Shown one piece after another: positions 1 through 8,828 of a DNA stretch of 64,000 bases (the stretch's first letter is position 1; each line of letters starts with the position of its first letter). A program made the translations under genes and the position numbers. The stretch comes from Phytohabitans suffuscus (GTDB lineage Bacteria; Actinomycetota; Actinomycetes; Mycobacteriales; Micromonosporaceae), in the NCBI RefSeq assembly GCF_011764565.1, contig NZ_AP022871.1, positions 9,796,320 to 9,860,319 on the forward strand, given 5' to 3'. The notes under the pieces are model-generated. The model saw nothing but the letters and a program-made list of their open reading frames with translations. It had not been told where the DNA came from and did not search any database.

Positions 1-282
1 GTCCGGGTCCGGCGCGTGCCTCGTGCTCACGCTCATGTGGACGATCAGCGACATGTCGCCGAACCAGCCGTGGTCGACGTGGCGCAGGCTGCCCTTGTGC
101 AGCACCACGGCGTCGACGCCGGTGCCGGCCAGCTCGCCGAGCAGGGAGTTCAGCTTGCCGGGGCCGAGCGGTCCGTCGGTGACGGAGTGGTCGAGCGGCA
201 CCACGACCAGGCGCCCGTCGCCATGCCGGAACAGGCGTCGCAGGCGCAGGCCCCGGGCGAACGAGGCGTTGAGTACAACCAC
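1..282 (-). CDS. GriI-like aldolase, N-terminal part (3,4-AHBA pathway)
   Basis: Only the first 94 residues are visible; the gene runs off the left edge. The frame carries VPLDHSVTDGP at residues 28-38 and HKGSLRHVD near residue 62, which match the DhnA-type class I aldolases, in particular GriI of grixazone biosynthesis as I remember it. GriI joins aspartate semialdehyde and dihydroxyacetone phosphate to a C7 amino sugar-like acid that GriH then cyclises to 3-amino-4-hydroxybenzoate. The start chosen is GTG at 282. A GAGAGG ribosome site overlaps the stop of the upstream aspartokinase, so the two genes are cotranscribed and probably coupled. The aspartokinase partner supports the assignment, because it feeds aspartate semialdehyde. 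GriH would be expected just beyond the left edge. Confidence 0.72.
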   Translation of the reverse strand, partial: MVVLNASFARGLRLRRLFRHGDGRLVVVPLDHSVTDGPLGPGKLNSLLGELAGTGVDAVVLHKGSLRHVDHGWFGDMSLIVHMSVSTRHAPDPD

Positions 283-297
283 TGTGTCCTGCCTCTC

Positions 298-1569
298 TCA
301 AACGATGGCGGAACGGACGGAGGTCACCACCGGCTCGGGCCGGTCGAGGTGGAACTCGCGGTGCAGGGTCTCGACGGCGTCGACGGTCCGTTCCCGCGGC
401 ACGATCACCGAGAGCCGCATCTGTGAGGTGGAGATCCAGCTCGTCGGGATCCCGGCCGCGGCCAGCGCCGCCATGAGCCGGGCCGTGTACTCGGGGCGGC
501 TCAGCAGGCCCATGCCGACCACCGAGACCTTGCCGACGTTCTCGTCGAAGTGCACCCCGCCGCCGAACCGGGCCGTCAGCTCGTGCAGCGCGTCCCGCAC
601 GGCGTCGACCTGGCTGCGGCGGATGGTGAACCCCATCCGGAACTCGTTCTCGTACGGGCCGGACCGGGCGACCAGGTCCACCACCGTCCCGCTGGCGGCC
701 AGCACGCCGAACACCTCGGGCGCCAGGTCCCGGTGGCTGTCGCGGCAGTGCACCAGTACGCGCGCGACGTCGGTGTCGTGGGTGACCGCGACGACGGCCC
801 GGCGGGTCTCCAGCGGCCGGATCTCCTCCCGGTCCACGACGGTGGTTCCGGGCGCCTGCGACGACGCGTTGCGGACGCGCACTTCGACCCCTTCCATGGC
901 GGCCAGCTCGATGCAGCGGGTGTGCAGGACCCGGGCGCCGGCGAAGGCCATCTCCGCCATGACGCCGGGCTGTACCCACGGCAGGCACCGGGCCGCGGGC
1001 AGGATGCGGGGGTCGGCGCTGAAGACGCCGTCCACGTCGGTGTAGATCTCGCACGCCGACGCGCGCAGGCGGGCGGCCAGCGCGACCGCGGTCGTGTCGG
1101 ACCCGCCGCGTCCGAGCGTGGCGATGTCGCCGGCGCGGTCGACGCCCTGGAACCCGGTGACCACGGCGACCTCGCCGCGGTCCAGCGCCTCCCGCACGCG
1201 TACCGCCTCGATGCTCGCGATGAGCGCGTCGCCGTGCCGGTCGGTGGTGTGGACACCGGCCTGCGGTCCGGTCAGCGAGACCGCCGGCACGCCCAGCGCG
1301 TTCAGGGTCAGCGCCATCAGCGCCGCGGACTCGGACTCGCCCACGGCCAGCAGCTGGTCCAGCTCGCGGGACGGGTCCGCGGCGCCGACGTCGGCCGCCA
1401 GCCGCAGCAGGTCGTCCGTCCTGCTGCCGCGCGCCGAGACGACCACGGCGACGGCCGATCCCCGTCGCCGCGCCTCCGCGATGCGCACGGCGGCGTGCCG
1501 GACGTGGTCGAGAGTCTGCAGAGAGGTGCCGCCGTATTTCTGCACCAGTACATCCACGGTCGTTTTCAC
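298..1569 (-). CDS. aspartokinase, pathway-dedicated copy
   Basis: A 423-residue aspartate kinase (L-aspartate + ATP to aspartyl phosphate), normal length for the family. The N-terminal amino-acid kinase domain has KYGGTS at residues 11-16 and TLGRGGSDTT near residue 155; the C-terminal third resembles the paired ACT regulatory domains. Start is GTG at 1569 with GAGGG just upstream. It lies 15 bp upstream of the GriI-like aldolase, so its likely job is to supply aspartate semialdehyde (through a host semialdehyde dehydrogenase not seen here) for 3-amino-4-hydroxybenzoate. Whether the copy is insensitive to lysine/threonine feedback cannot be read from the sequence. A primary-metabolism aspartokinase cannot be ruled out, but the context argues against it. 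Confidence 0.85.
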   Translation of the reverse strand: MKTTVDVLVQKYGGTSLQTLDHVRHAAVRIAEARRRGSAVAVVVSARGSRTDDLLRLAADVGAADPSRELDQLLAVGESESAALMALTLNALGVPAVSLTGPQAGVHTTDRHGDALIASIEAVRVREALDRGEVAVVTGFQGVDRAGDIATLGRGGSDTTAVALAARLRASACEIYTDVDGVFSADPRILPAARCLPWVQPGVMAEMAFAGARVLHTRCIELAAMEGVEVRVRNASSQAPGTTVVDREEIRPLETRRAVVAVTHDTDVARVLVHCRDSHRDLAPEVFGVLAASGTVVDLVARSGPYENEFRMGFTIRRSQVDAVRDALHELTARFGGGVHFDENVGKVSVVGMGLLSRPEYTARLMAALAAAGIPTSWISTSQMRLSVIVPRERTVDAVETLHREFHLDRPEPVVTSVRSAIV

Positions 1570-1630
1570 CGCCCTCGTCGAACTGGTATGCGCTCGACAG
1601 TAAATGGGGGTATGGCCACCCGGCTACGAC

Positions 1631-1642
1631 CTACGCGGGTAG
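1631..1642. promoter_or_regulatory. CTAC/GTAG inverted repeat in divergent promoter region
   Basis: CTACGCGGGTAG sits in the 211-bp gap between the aspartokinase (leftward) and the PhzE-like gene (rightward). Its right half with flanks, GCGGGTAGTG, closely matches GCGTGGGTAGTG at 18348-18359 and the reverse strand near 25968. A cluster-situated activator could bind here. This is pattern-based only. Confidence 0.3.
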
Positions 1643-1780
1643 TGGTGGGTATTCAGCTGTTTACGCCACACCGGCGCAGCGTTACCGCGAATACGGGATG
1701 GTGCTTTCACGTCATGTGCGGCGCCTTTTCCCGCCGCAGTATCGACGGGGGCGTTCTGATCTCGTGCGAGGGGAAGCGAT

Positions 1781-3760
1781 ATGAACCGGACGGATTCGAG
1801 CACGGCCGGCCCGCCGGATGTCCTTTCCGGCCTCGGCGCGGACGGGCGCGGCTTCGCCCTGCTGTACCGGCCCGGCCCGGCCGCGGACGCGAGCGTGACC
1901 GTCCTGACCGGCGACGTCAGCGAGGTGGCCGGCCTCGCCGAGCTGCCGCTGCCCGGCGAGGCGGTCGGCGGCGGCGAACGGCACGACCTGCTCGTGGCGG
2001 TCCCGTACCGGCAGGTCACCGAGCGCGGGTTCGACTGCCACGACGACCGGGCGCCGCTGCTCGCGATGCGCGTGCGGGAGCAGGCCGAGCTGAGCCGCGC
2101 GCAGGCCCTGGCCGGACTGCCCGAGCGGGACGTACCGGTCTCCGGCGACGGGTTCGACATCAGCGACGAGGACTACGCGGCGATCGTCAAGCGGGTGGTG
2201 GCCGACGAGATCGGGCAGGGCGCCGGCTCGAACTTCGTCATCCGCCGGTCGTACGTCGCGCGGCTGGACGACCACTCGGTCCACGCCGAGCTGGCCATCT
2301 TCCGGCGGCTGCTCACCGGCGAGCTGGGCTCGTACTGGACGTTCCTGTTCCACACCGGCGCGGGAACGTTCATCGGCGCGTCACCGGAGCGGCACGTCAG
2401 CATGGCCGGCGGCACCGTCTCGATGAACCCCATCAGTGGGACCTACCGGCACCCGCCGGCCGGGCCGGAAATCTCCGGGCTCCTGGACTTCCTGAACGAC
2501 CCGAAAGAGGCCAACGAACTCTTTATGGTGGTCGACGAAGAACTGAAAATGATGGCGCGTATGTGTGTCTACGGCGGCCAGGTGCACGGACCATTCCTGA
2601 AGGAAATGGCGCGCCTCACCCATTCGGAGTACGTGCTGACCGGGCAGAGCGACCTCGACGTCCGCGACGTGCTGCGGGAGACCCTGCTCGCGCCGACCGT
2701 CACCGGCAGCCCGCTGGAGAACGCCTTCCGGGTCATCACCCGCCACGAGGCGACCGGCCGCGGGTACTACGGCGGCGTCCTCGCGCTGATCGGCCGGGAC
2801 GCGGCGGGCGGCCGCACGCTCGACTCGGCGATCATGATCCGGACCGCCGAGATCGGCGCCGGCGGGACGCTGCGCCTGGGCGTCGGCGCCACCCTGGTCC
2901 GCGACTCCGACCCCGGGTCCGAGGTGGCCGAGACGCGGGCCAAGGCGGCGGGCATGCGCGAGGCGCTCGGCCTGGCGCCCGGCCGCGCGGGCCCCCCGGA
3001 CGGGCCCGCCTTCGTGGAGGCGCGCATCTCACCGGCCACCCATCCCCGGGTACGGCTGGCTCTGCGGACCCGCAACACCACGCTGTCGCGGTTCTGGCTC
3101 GACGAGGCACACCACCGGACCCCGCACCCGGCGCTCGCGGGGCGGCGGGTCCTCGTCGTCGACAACGAGGACCTCTTCATGGGGATGCTCGGCCACCAGC
3201 TGCGCGCCCTCGGCCTGCGTAGCACGATCACGCGCTTCGACAGTCCCTTGTATCCGGACGGGTACGACCTCGTCGTCGTCGGTCCCGGGCCCGGCGACCC
3301 GGGCGACACGACCGACCCGCGCATGGGCACGCTGCGCGGGCTCACCCGTGACCTGCTGGCCGGCACCGTGCCGTTCCTGGCGATCTGCCTGGGGCACCAG
3401 ATCCTCGCCGCCGAGCTCGGCTTCGAGATCGCCCGCCGCGCGGTGCCCAACCAGGGCGTGCAGAAGCGGGTCGACCTCTTCGGCCGGTCCGAGCTGGTGG
3501 GCTTCTACAACACCTACACCGCCAGGTCCGAACACGACGTGGTCCCGCACGACCGCGGGCCGATCGAGGTCAGCCGCACCCCGGAGACGGGCGAGGTGCA
3601 CGCCCTGCGCGGCGACGGCTTCCGGTCGGTGCAGTTCCACCTCGAGTCGATCCTCACCCAGCACGGCCCGCGGATCCTCGGCGACCTGCTCGTCTCGCTG
3701 CTCAGGGAGGGCAGAGGCGCCGATGTACCGGACACCCGCGTGGGCGCGTGGGGCCAGTGA
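1781..3760 (+). CDS. phzE: PhzE-type 2-amino-2-deoxyisochorismate (ADIC) synthase
   Basis: A 659-residue fusion of a TrpE/MenF-like chorismate-binding domain (about residues 1-400) and a class I glutamine amidotransferase domain (about 440-640). The amidotransferase nucleophile is in AICLGHQ (Cys536) and the His-Glu pair in VQFHLES (His620, Glu622). The N-terminal FALLYRPGP and the chorismate-domain-first order fit PhzE rather than TrpE/TrpG. Known PhzE proteins convert chorismate and glutamine to ADIC, the precursor of phenazines and of 3-hydroxyanthranilate made without tryptophan. The isochorismatase (PhzD) and later enzymes are not in the window. The gene stands alone on the plus strand, divergent from the aspartokinase/GriI pair. 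It shows that a second amino-aromatic unit is made by the cluster. Confidence 0.85.
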   Translation: MNRTDSSTAGPPDVLSGLGADGRGFALLYRPGPAADASVTVLTGDVSEVAGLAELPLPGEAVGGGERHDLLVAVPYRQVTERGFDCHDDRAPLLAMRVREQAELSRAQALAGLPERDVPVSGDGFDISDEDYAAIVKRVVADEIGQGAGSNFVIRRSYVARLDDHSVHAELAIFRRLLTGELGSYWTFLFHTGAGTFIGASPERHVSMAGGTVSMNPISGTYRHPPAGPEISGLLDFLNDPKEANELFMVVDEELKMMARMCVYGGQVHGPFLKEMARLTHSEYVLTGQSDLDVRDVLRETLLAPTVTGSPLENAFRVITRHEATGRGYYGGVLALIGRDAAGGRTLDSAIMIRTAEIGAGGTLRLGVGATLVRDSDPGSEVAETRAKAAGMREALGLAPGRAGPPDGPAFVEARISPATHPRVRLALRTRNTTLSRFWLDEAHHRTPHPALAGRRVLVVDNEDLFMGMLGHQLRALGLRSTITRFDSPLYPDGYDLVVVGPGPGDPGDTTDPRMGTLRGLTRDLLAGTVPFLAICLGHQILAAELGFEIARRAVPNQGVQKRVDLFGRSELVGFYNTYTARSEHDVVPHDRGPIEVSRTPETGEVHALRGDGFRSVQFHLESILTQHGPRILGDLLVSLLREGRGADVPDTRVGAWGQ

Positions 3761-3762
3761 CC

Positions 3763-3797
3763 GGCGCCGCCCGGCCACCGCTTTCCCGGCGCCGGCC
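3763..3797. terminator. possible bidirectional hairpin
   Basis: CCGGCGCC and GGCGCCGG arms flank about 19 bases between the converging ends of the PhzE-like gene and the small membrane protein gene. There is no U-run, so termination is only inferred from position. Confidence 0.3.
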
Positions 3798-3803
3798 GGC
3801 CGC

Positions 3804-4208
3804 TCAGGCGGTGCGCCGGGAACGGGCCAGCGCCAGCCCGCCGAGCACGAGGCCGACGACGGCCAGGACCACGGCCACGATGGCACCGCCGCGACCGTTG
3901 CCGCTGCCGACCTCACCGCCGGAGCCGCCCAGCGCCACCACGCCGGCGACCAGTCCGGCCAGCGCCAGCACCAGTGCCGCGATCGCGCCGGCGCGGCTGT
4001 TGCCGCCGCCCTTGCCGGCGGAGCGCAGCGCCCACCCGCCGACGACCACACCGATCAGCGCCAGCGCCACGGCGACGGTGGATCCGGCTCGCCCGGAGCC
4101 GCCACCGCTCTCCTCGGCGAGCGAGACCTGCGCGGCCGCCGGTGCGGCGAGCGCGAACGCGCCGAGCAGGGCGGCCGCGGTGGCGATGAGCAGACGACGG
4201 ACCGACAT
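3804..4208 (-). CDS. small secreted/membrane protein of unknown function (DUF6223-like)
   Basis: A 134-residue protein with an N-terminal signal peptide (MSVRRLLIATAAALL, cleavage after APAAA) and two Gly/Ala-rich hydrophobic segments around residues 47-95, with a third near 108-130 ending in RSRR. The layout resembles small actinobacterial membrane proteins annotated as DUF6223, a match I make from memory at low confidence. Nothing indicates an enzymatic role. It converges on the PhzE-like gene and lies 163 bp downstream, on the same strand, of the response regulator. Confidence 0.6.
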   Translation of the reverse strand: MSVRRLLIATAAALLGAFALAAPAAAQVSLAEESGGGSGRAGSTVAVALALIGVVVGGWALRSAGKGGGNSRAGAIAALVLALAGLVAGVVALGGSGGEVGSGNGRGGAIVAVVLAVVGLVLGGLALARSRRTA

Positions 4209-4371
4209 CGGAGATCCCTTCGGTTGATTGACAGCTTCCCCCGAAAGCGTATTAACGGAGGTGATCCCTGGTCGTCATGCCGAAGTCGGCCATCCGCCTA
4301 CCGCCGTGACGGTAGCCACCCGGGTCGTTTCCTGCTTTCGCAGCAGCCGCCTACCGCGGCCGCGGCAACCG

Positions 4372-5033
4372 TCAGCGGTTTCGGGGCGTGACCAGTCCGG
4401 ATTCGTACGCGAAGACGACGAGCTGGGCGCGGTCGCGCGCCTGGAGCTTTGTCATGGCGCGGTTGACGTGGGTCTTCGCGGTCAGCGGACTGATCACCAT
4501 GTGCTCGGCGATCTCGTCGTTGGACAGGCCCTGCGCCGCCAGGACGACCGCCTCGCGCTCGCGGTTGGTCAGCTCCGCCATCCCCCGCTGGCCTCCGGCC
4601 CGAGCGGCTGCGCCACGTACCGGCTGATGAGCATCCTGGTGATCGACGGCGCGAGCAGCGCGTCGCCGCGCGCGGCCACCCGCACCGAGTGCAGCAGGTC
4701 GGCCGGCTCGATGTCCTTGACCAGGAACCCGGCGGCGCCGGCCCGCAGCGCGTGGAAGACGTACTCGTCGAAGCCGTAGTTGGTCAGGATGACCACGCGC
4801 ATCTCGGCCAGCTCGGGGTCGGCGGCGACCCGCCTGGTCGTCTCGATCCCGTCCATGACCGGCATCTGGATGTCGACGAGGGCGAGGTCGGGCCGGTGCT
4901 GCCGGGCGAGGGCCAGCCCCTCCTGCCCGTCGGCGCCCTCGGCCACCACCTGCATGTCGTCCTCGGCGTCGAGAAGCGTGCGGAACCCGTTGCGGAGCAG
5001 CGGCTGGTCGTCGAGGAGCATGATCCGGATCAT
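4372..5033 (-). CDS. NarL/FixJ-type response regulator (frame broken)
   Basis: The receiver domain begins MIRIMLLDD, with phospho-acceptor Asp54 (ALVDIQMP) and conserved Lys106 (FLVKD). A LuxR-type helix-turn-helix follows (LTNREREAVVLAAQGLSNDE onward). The two halves are in different frames; one extra G in the G5 run at 4582-4586 restores a 220-residue protein of normal length, so a sequencing or assembly deletion is more likely than a real break. The ATG overlaps the kinase stop (ATGA), so the pair is translationally coupled. It is the partner of the sensor kinase directly upstream. Confidence 0.85.
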
Positions 5034-6160
5034 GAGATCTGCGCCACCGGAAGCTCGGCCTGGACCGTGAAGCCGCCCTCGGCTCTGGGCTCGGCGCGCA
5101 GGCGGCCGCCCAGGGCGGCGACGCGCTCCTGCATCCCCAGCAGGCCCACGCCGGGCACCGGGGCGGCGCCGGGCTTGGCGGTCCCGTCGTCGTCGACCCG
5201 GATGGCGAGCCCCTCGGGCAGGTAGTCGATCCGGATCGCCGCGGTGGCCGCGCCGGAGTGGCGGGCGGTGTTGGTGAGTGACTCCTGGACGATGCGGTAG
5301 GCGGTGCGGTCGACGGTGTCCGGCACGTCCTGCCGCTCCCCCTCGATGGTCAGCGTGGTGGTCAGGCCGATCCCGCGGGCACCGGCCAGCAGCTGCGGGA
5401 GGTGGTCGAGCCCGTGCGACGAGACCTGGGTGTCGTCGCGCAGCGTCTCCAGCGTCGCCCGCAGCTCCCGGCTGGCCTCGCGGCTGGCCTGCTGGATCGC
5501 CAGCAGGGACTCCGACACCTCTTCGCCGCGCTTGCGGGCGAGGTGGACCGCGACCTCGGCCTGCACCTTGATGATCGAGATCTGGTGGGTGAGCGAGTCG
5601 TGCAGCTCGCGCGCGATGTGCAGCCGCTCCTGGGTGGCGCGGCGCCGCGCGGCCTCCTCGCGGGTGCGCTCCGCCTCGTCCGCCCGCCGCTCGGCCTGCC
5701 GCAGGGCCTCGCCCGCGGCGGCCGCCGCCACCAGCCAGGCCAGCTCCAGGACGCCTCGGGCCTGCGCGAGCGCCTCCGTCGCGGCGCCGTCGGCGGGTGA
5801 GAGCATGATCGCCAGCGGGAGGGCGACGAGCAGGGCCACGCTGATGACCAGCGTGACGATCCGGTGGCCCGACCGCACCGCCGCGTAGACCGCGAACAGG
5901 TACGCGACGGCGGGCACCTCGAAGCCGATCGCGTTGTAGCCCAGCGCGCAGAGCCCGGTGAAGACCAGGACGGGGATCGGCGCCTGGCGGCTGCCGGCCA
6001 GCGCGAGACCGCTCACCACCACCAGCACGTAGCCGAGCATGTCGAGGTCGGTGGCGGGGTGGTCGGCGGCGAGCGCGGCGATCAGCAGAGCCGCCGCCAC
6101 GCCGACCGCGATGACCCAGCTCCTGAACCGAGTCCAGACGCTGGACAAGCCTGTCCTCAT
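5030..6160 (-). CDS. sensor histidine kinase, HisKA_3 (NarL-partner) family
   Basis: A 376-residue kinase with about four to five hydrophobic segments in the first 125 residues, a coiled-coil linker rich in Arg/Glu/Ala (about 150-180), the phospho-acceptor His187 in ARELHDSLTH, and a HATPase domain with N-box QESLTNTARHS and glycine boxes VDDDG and GVGLLGMQER. It would autophosphorylate and pass phosphate to Asp54 of the coupled response regulator. No extracellular sensor domain of any size is visible, so it may sense through its membrane segments. The link to the biosynthetic cluster is positional only. Confidence 0.9.
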   Translation of the reverse strand: MRTGLSSVWTRFRSWVIAVGVAAALLIAALAADHPATDLDMLGYVLVVVSGLALAGSRQAPIPVLVFTGLCALGYNAIGFEVPAVAYLFAVYAAVRSGHRIVTLVISVALLVALPLAIMLSPADGAATEALAQARGVLELAWLVAAAAAGEALRQAERRADEAERTREEAARRRATQERLHIARELHDSLTHQISIIKVQAEVAVHLARKRGEEVSESLLAIQQASREASRELRATLETLRDDTQVSSHGLDHLPQLLAGARGIGLTTTLTIEGERQDVPDTVDRTAYRIVQESLTNTARHSGAATAAIRIDYLPEGLAIRVDDDGTAKPGAAPVPGVGLLGMQERVAALGGRLRAEPRAEGGFTVQAELPVAQIS

Positions 6161-6354
6161 GCTCGCACTCTAGCGGGAACGCGGGACCCGCGACTCCTGC
6201 CTGGGGACGAGCGCGATTACTGCGGACACAGTACTTTCGCCCTGCCTCCGCCGGATGGCTTTGTCCAACTGCCGGCCGTTGAACGGGTTCTGCGGCAGCC
6301 CGCGAAAAATCTACAATAGACACACCGTTCCCACCATGAACAGGAGGCATCGCC

Positions 6355-6819
6355 GTGTCCGCGGTCGCCCCCAAGTCCTCGTCCTCGCCGGGGTTCGCCG
6401 GGGCCCTGCGCACGCGCCCGGTGTGGTTGGTCGGCATCCTGGCCGTGCTCGCCGCCGCGGTCGTGACGGAGGCGTTCACGCTCGTCGCGCGGGCCGCCGG
6501 CGTCCCGATGGACGCGGCCGGGGTCTGGGAGGAGCAGGCCCAGCACATCCCGGTGGGCTACATCGCCCGGAGCGTGGTCATCTGGTCGATCTTCGGGGTC
6601 GCCCTCGCGGTGGCGCTGGACCGCTGGGCCAGGCGGCCCGTCCGCCCGTTCGTGGTGGCCACCGTCGCGTTCACCGTGCTCTCCCTCGCCGCCCCCGCCC
6701 TCGCCCAGGACACCGCCGTCTCCACCCAGATCGTCCTGGCCGCGACGCACGTGGTCGCCGCCTCCGTGGTCGTCTCCGTCCTGGCGGTGCGGCTCTCCGC
6801 CCGCGGCGCCCGGCGGTGA
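6355..6819 (+). CDS. four-helix membrane protein, DUF6069-like
   Basis: A 154-residue integral membrane protein starting at GTG 6355 behind AGGAGG. Hydrophobic segments lie at about residues 24-46, 67-88, 99-116 and 122-146. It resembles the actinobacterial DUF6069 family from memory; no catalytic motif is seen. It is divergent from the sensor kinase and convergent with the multicopper oxidase, so it is probably a single-gene unit. Confidence 0.65.
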   Translation: MSAVAPKSSSSPGFAGALRTRPVWLVGILAVLAAAVVTEAFTLVARAAGVPMDAAGVWEEQAQHIPVGYIARSVVIWSIFGVALAVALDRWARRPVRPFVVATVAFTVLSLAAPALAQDTAVSTQIVLAATHVVAASVVVSVLAVRLSARGARR

Positions 6820-6867
6820 GCGCACCCGCGGCGCGGCGACCGTGCCCCCGGTCAGCCCGCCTGGCTC

Positions 6868-8814
6868 TCAGCCCGCGTGGCCGGCGTGGCTGAAGGGGGT
6901 GCTGACCCCGTCGTAGACGAGCCGCAGCATCATGCCCTGCTCCTGGTGCGGCAGGTTGTGGCAGTGGTTCATCCAGACGCCGGGGTTGCCGGCCCGGAAG
7001 GCGACCTCCCAGATCTCGCCCGGCCGCACGTCGAAGGTGTCCACCCAGACCGGGCTGCCGGTGAAGCGGGTCCCGTCCCGCGAGACGATCAGCACCGAGT
7101 GGCCGTGCAGGTGCCACGGGTGGGTCTCGAGGCTGCGGTTGACCACGGTGTAGCGCACGACGTCGCCCTCGGCGACGAGCTGGTCGGGGACCGACGGGTA
7201 GCCGCGGCCGTCGACGGTCTGGGCGAAGGCGGGGCGGCCGTCGACCATGGCCAGACCCCGGTCCAGCACGATCGTGAAGTGCCGGTCGGCGCGGTCCACG
7301 TCGAACGGCACGGCCGCGGGCTCGCCGTAGCGCAGCAGGTCGAGCTCGGGCCAGCCGGCGGTGTCGGGCAGCGCGGGCCCGGCGGCGTCACCGGTCGGGG
7401 TCAGCAGCACCCCGCCGTCCCGGTCGCCGTCGAGCAGCAGCGCCACCGGAGTGTCCGGCATGGACAGGACCAGGTCGTACCGCCCGCCGGCGGGCAGGCG
7501 CAGCTCGACCTCGCGCACCTCGCCGGGCTGGTTGAGGTCGCGGCCGTCGACGGCCGCCACCCGGAACGCGGCGCCGGCCAGCGCGAACCGGTGCGGGACC
7601 GAGTCGGTGTTGACCAGGCGCAGCCGCACGGACGCGCCGGGGCGTGCCGTGTGGACGGTGCGCGCCTCCTGGTCCCCGATCACGACCGTGCCGTCGAACG
7701 TGTGCACGGGCAGCGTCAGGTCCAGCTCCTCGGCCCGCCCCGCGTCCCGCGGCCGCACGACGAGCGTGCCGTACAGGCCCCGGCGCACGCCGATGTGCGA
7801 GGTCTGGTGGGTGTGGTACCAGTACGTCCCCACCTGGTCGGCGCGGAACCGGTAGACGAACTCGCCGCGCGCGGTGACCGCGCTCTGCGTCGCGCCCGGG
7901 GCGCCGTCCTCACCGCACGGCACGTCGTACCCGTGCCAGTGCAGGGTGACGCCGTCGTCGATGCCGTGGTTGCGGAGCGTGACCTCGATCAGGTCGCCCT
8001 CCGCGGCGGTGATCGCCGGACCGGGCAGCCGCTTGTCGAAGGCCCAGGCGTCGATCTCGCGCCCGGACGGCAGGGTCACGGTGCCGGTCCCGGCGGTGAG
8101 CGTGTGGCGCACGGTGGTGCCGCCCGCGGCCGGCGTGCCCGGCCCGCGCAGGTCGGTCACCGAGACGGTCGCACCGCCCCCGGCGGCGGCCGGCCCGCCT
8201 CCGGTGACCACGGACGCGGGAGCCCGGAACAGCAGGCCGACACCGGTGCCGCCGGCCCCCACCGCGACCACTCCCCCGGCGACGCCGAGGAAGCGGCGGC
8301 GGGACAGCGCCGGCGCGGGGCTGGCCTCGGCACCCGCCGCGGCCGGCGTCGCGACCACGCGCGCGGCCAGGAGCGCGCCGGCGCAGACGGCCGCGACGGC
8401 GACCAGCGCGGTGCTCCAGGTCAGCGGGTAGCCGGCGAGGAACGTCACCGCCAGGCCGGCCAGCGCGGCGAACCCGGCGGTGAACAGCGCGACGAGACCG
8501 CTCGCGGGCAGCGCCTCGCCCGGCGTCCGGCGCGCGGCGAGCAGCCGCGGCCCGGCCAGGAGCACCGCGGCCAGGCCGGCGACCCCGAGCATCGGGAGCC
8601 CGAGCAGCACCTTCTCCTGCGCGAACCACCAGCCCCGCGTGGACAGCGCCGCGACGGTGGCCACGCGGGCGAGCGTCACCAGGACCGCCCCGCCGAACAG
8701 GCCCAGCGCGAGCCGGCTGCGCCGCAGGGCCGCCGTGACACCGCTCGCGATCCAGGAGGCGACGCCCAGCAGGGCTACGACGTGGTCCAGCAGGATCAGT
8801 TGGACCGTGGTCAT
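6868..8814 (-). CDS. membrane-anchored multicopper oxidase
   Basis: A 648-residue protein. The first about 160 residues form four membrane segments; then comes a twin-arginine-like stretch SRRRFLGVAGG near residue 170, followed by cupredoxin domains. All copper motifs are present: HWHGYD, WYHTHQ, HPWHLHGHS and the C-terminal MNHCHNLPHQEQGMM that supplies the type 1/type 3 ligands. The family oxidises phenols, aromatic amines or metal ions at the expense of oxygen outside the membrane. A role in oxidative coupling of the cluster's phenolic or aminophenolic product is conceivable but unproven. Stop and next start leave 14 bp after the upstream DUF6220-like gene, so the two form an operon. Confidence 0.88.
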   Translation of the reverse strand: MTTVQLILLDHVVALLGVASWIASGVTAALRRSRLALGLFGGAVLVTLARVATVAALSTRGWWFAQEKVLLGLPMLGVAGLAAVLLAGPRLLAARRTPGEALPASGLVALFTAGFAALAGLAVTFLAGYPLTWSTALVAVAAVCAGALLAARVVATPAAAGAEASPAPALSRRRFLGVAGGVVAVGAGGTGVGLLFRAPASVVTGGGPAAAGGGATVSVTDLRGPGTPAAGGTTVRHTLTAGTGTVTLPSGREIDAWAFDKRLPGPAITAAEGDLIEVTLRNHGIDDGVTLHWHGYDVPCGEDGAPGATQSAVTARGEFVYRFRADQVGTYWYHTHQTSHIGVRRGLYGTLVVRPRDAGRAEELDLTLPVHTFDGTVVIGDQEARTVHTARPGASVRLRLVNTDSVPHRFALAGAAFRVAAVDGRDLNQPGEVREVELRLPAGGRYDLVLSMPDTPVALLLDGDRDGGVLLTPTGDAAGPALPDTAGWPELDLLRYGEPAAVPFDVDRADRHFTIVLDRGLAMVDGRPAFAQTVDGRGYPSVPDQLVAEGDVVRYTVVNRSLETHPWHLHGHSVLIVSRDGTRFTGSPVWVDTFDVRPGEIWEVAFRAGNPGVWMNHCHNLPHQEQGMMLRLVYDGVSTPFSHAGHAG

Positions 8815-8828
8815 GATGCCGATCGCGC

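Noticed and set aside
23..3222. Long plus-strand ORFs opposite the aspartokinase and in a second frame of the PhzE-like gene
   Set aside because: They are shadows of the true minus- and plus-strand genes; their translations are low-complexity Arg/Pro/Gly-rich and match no family.
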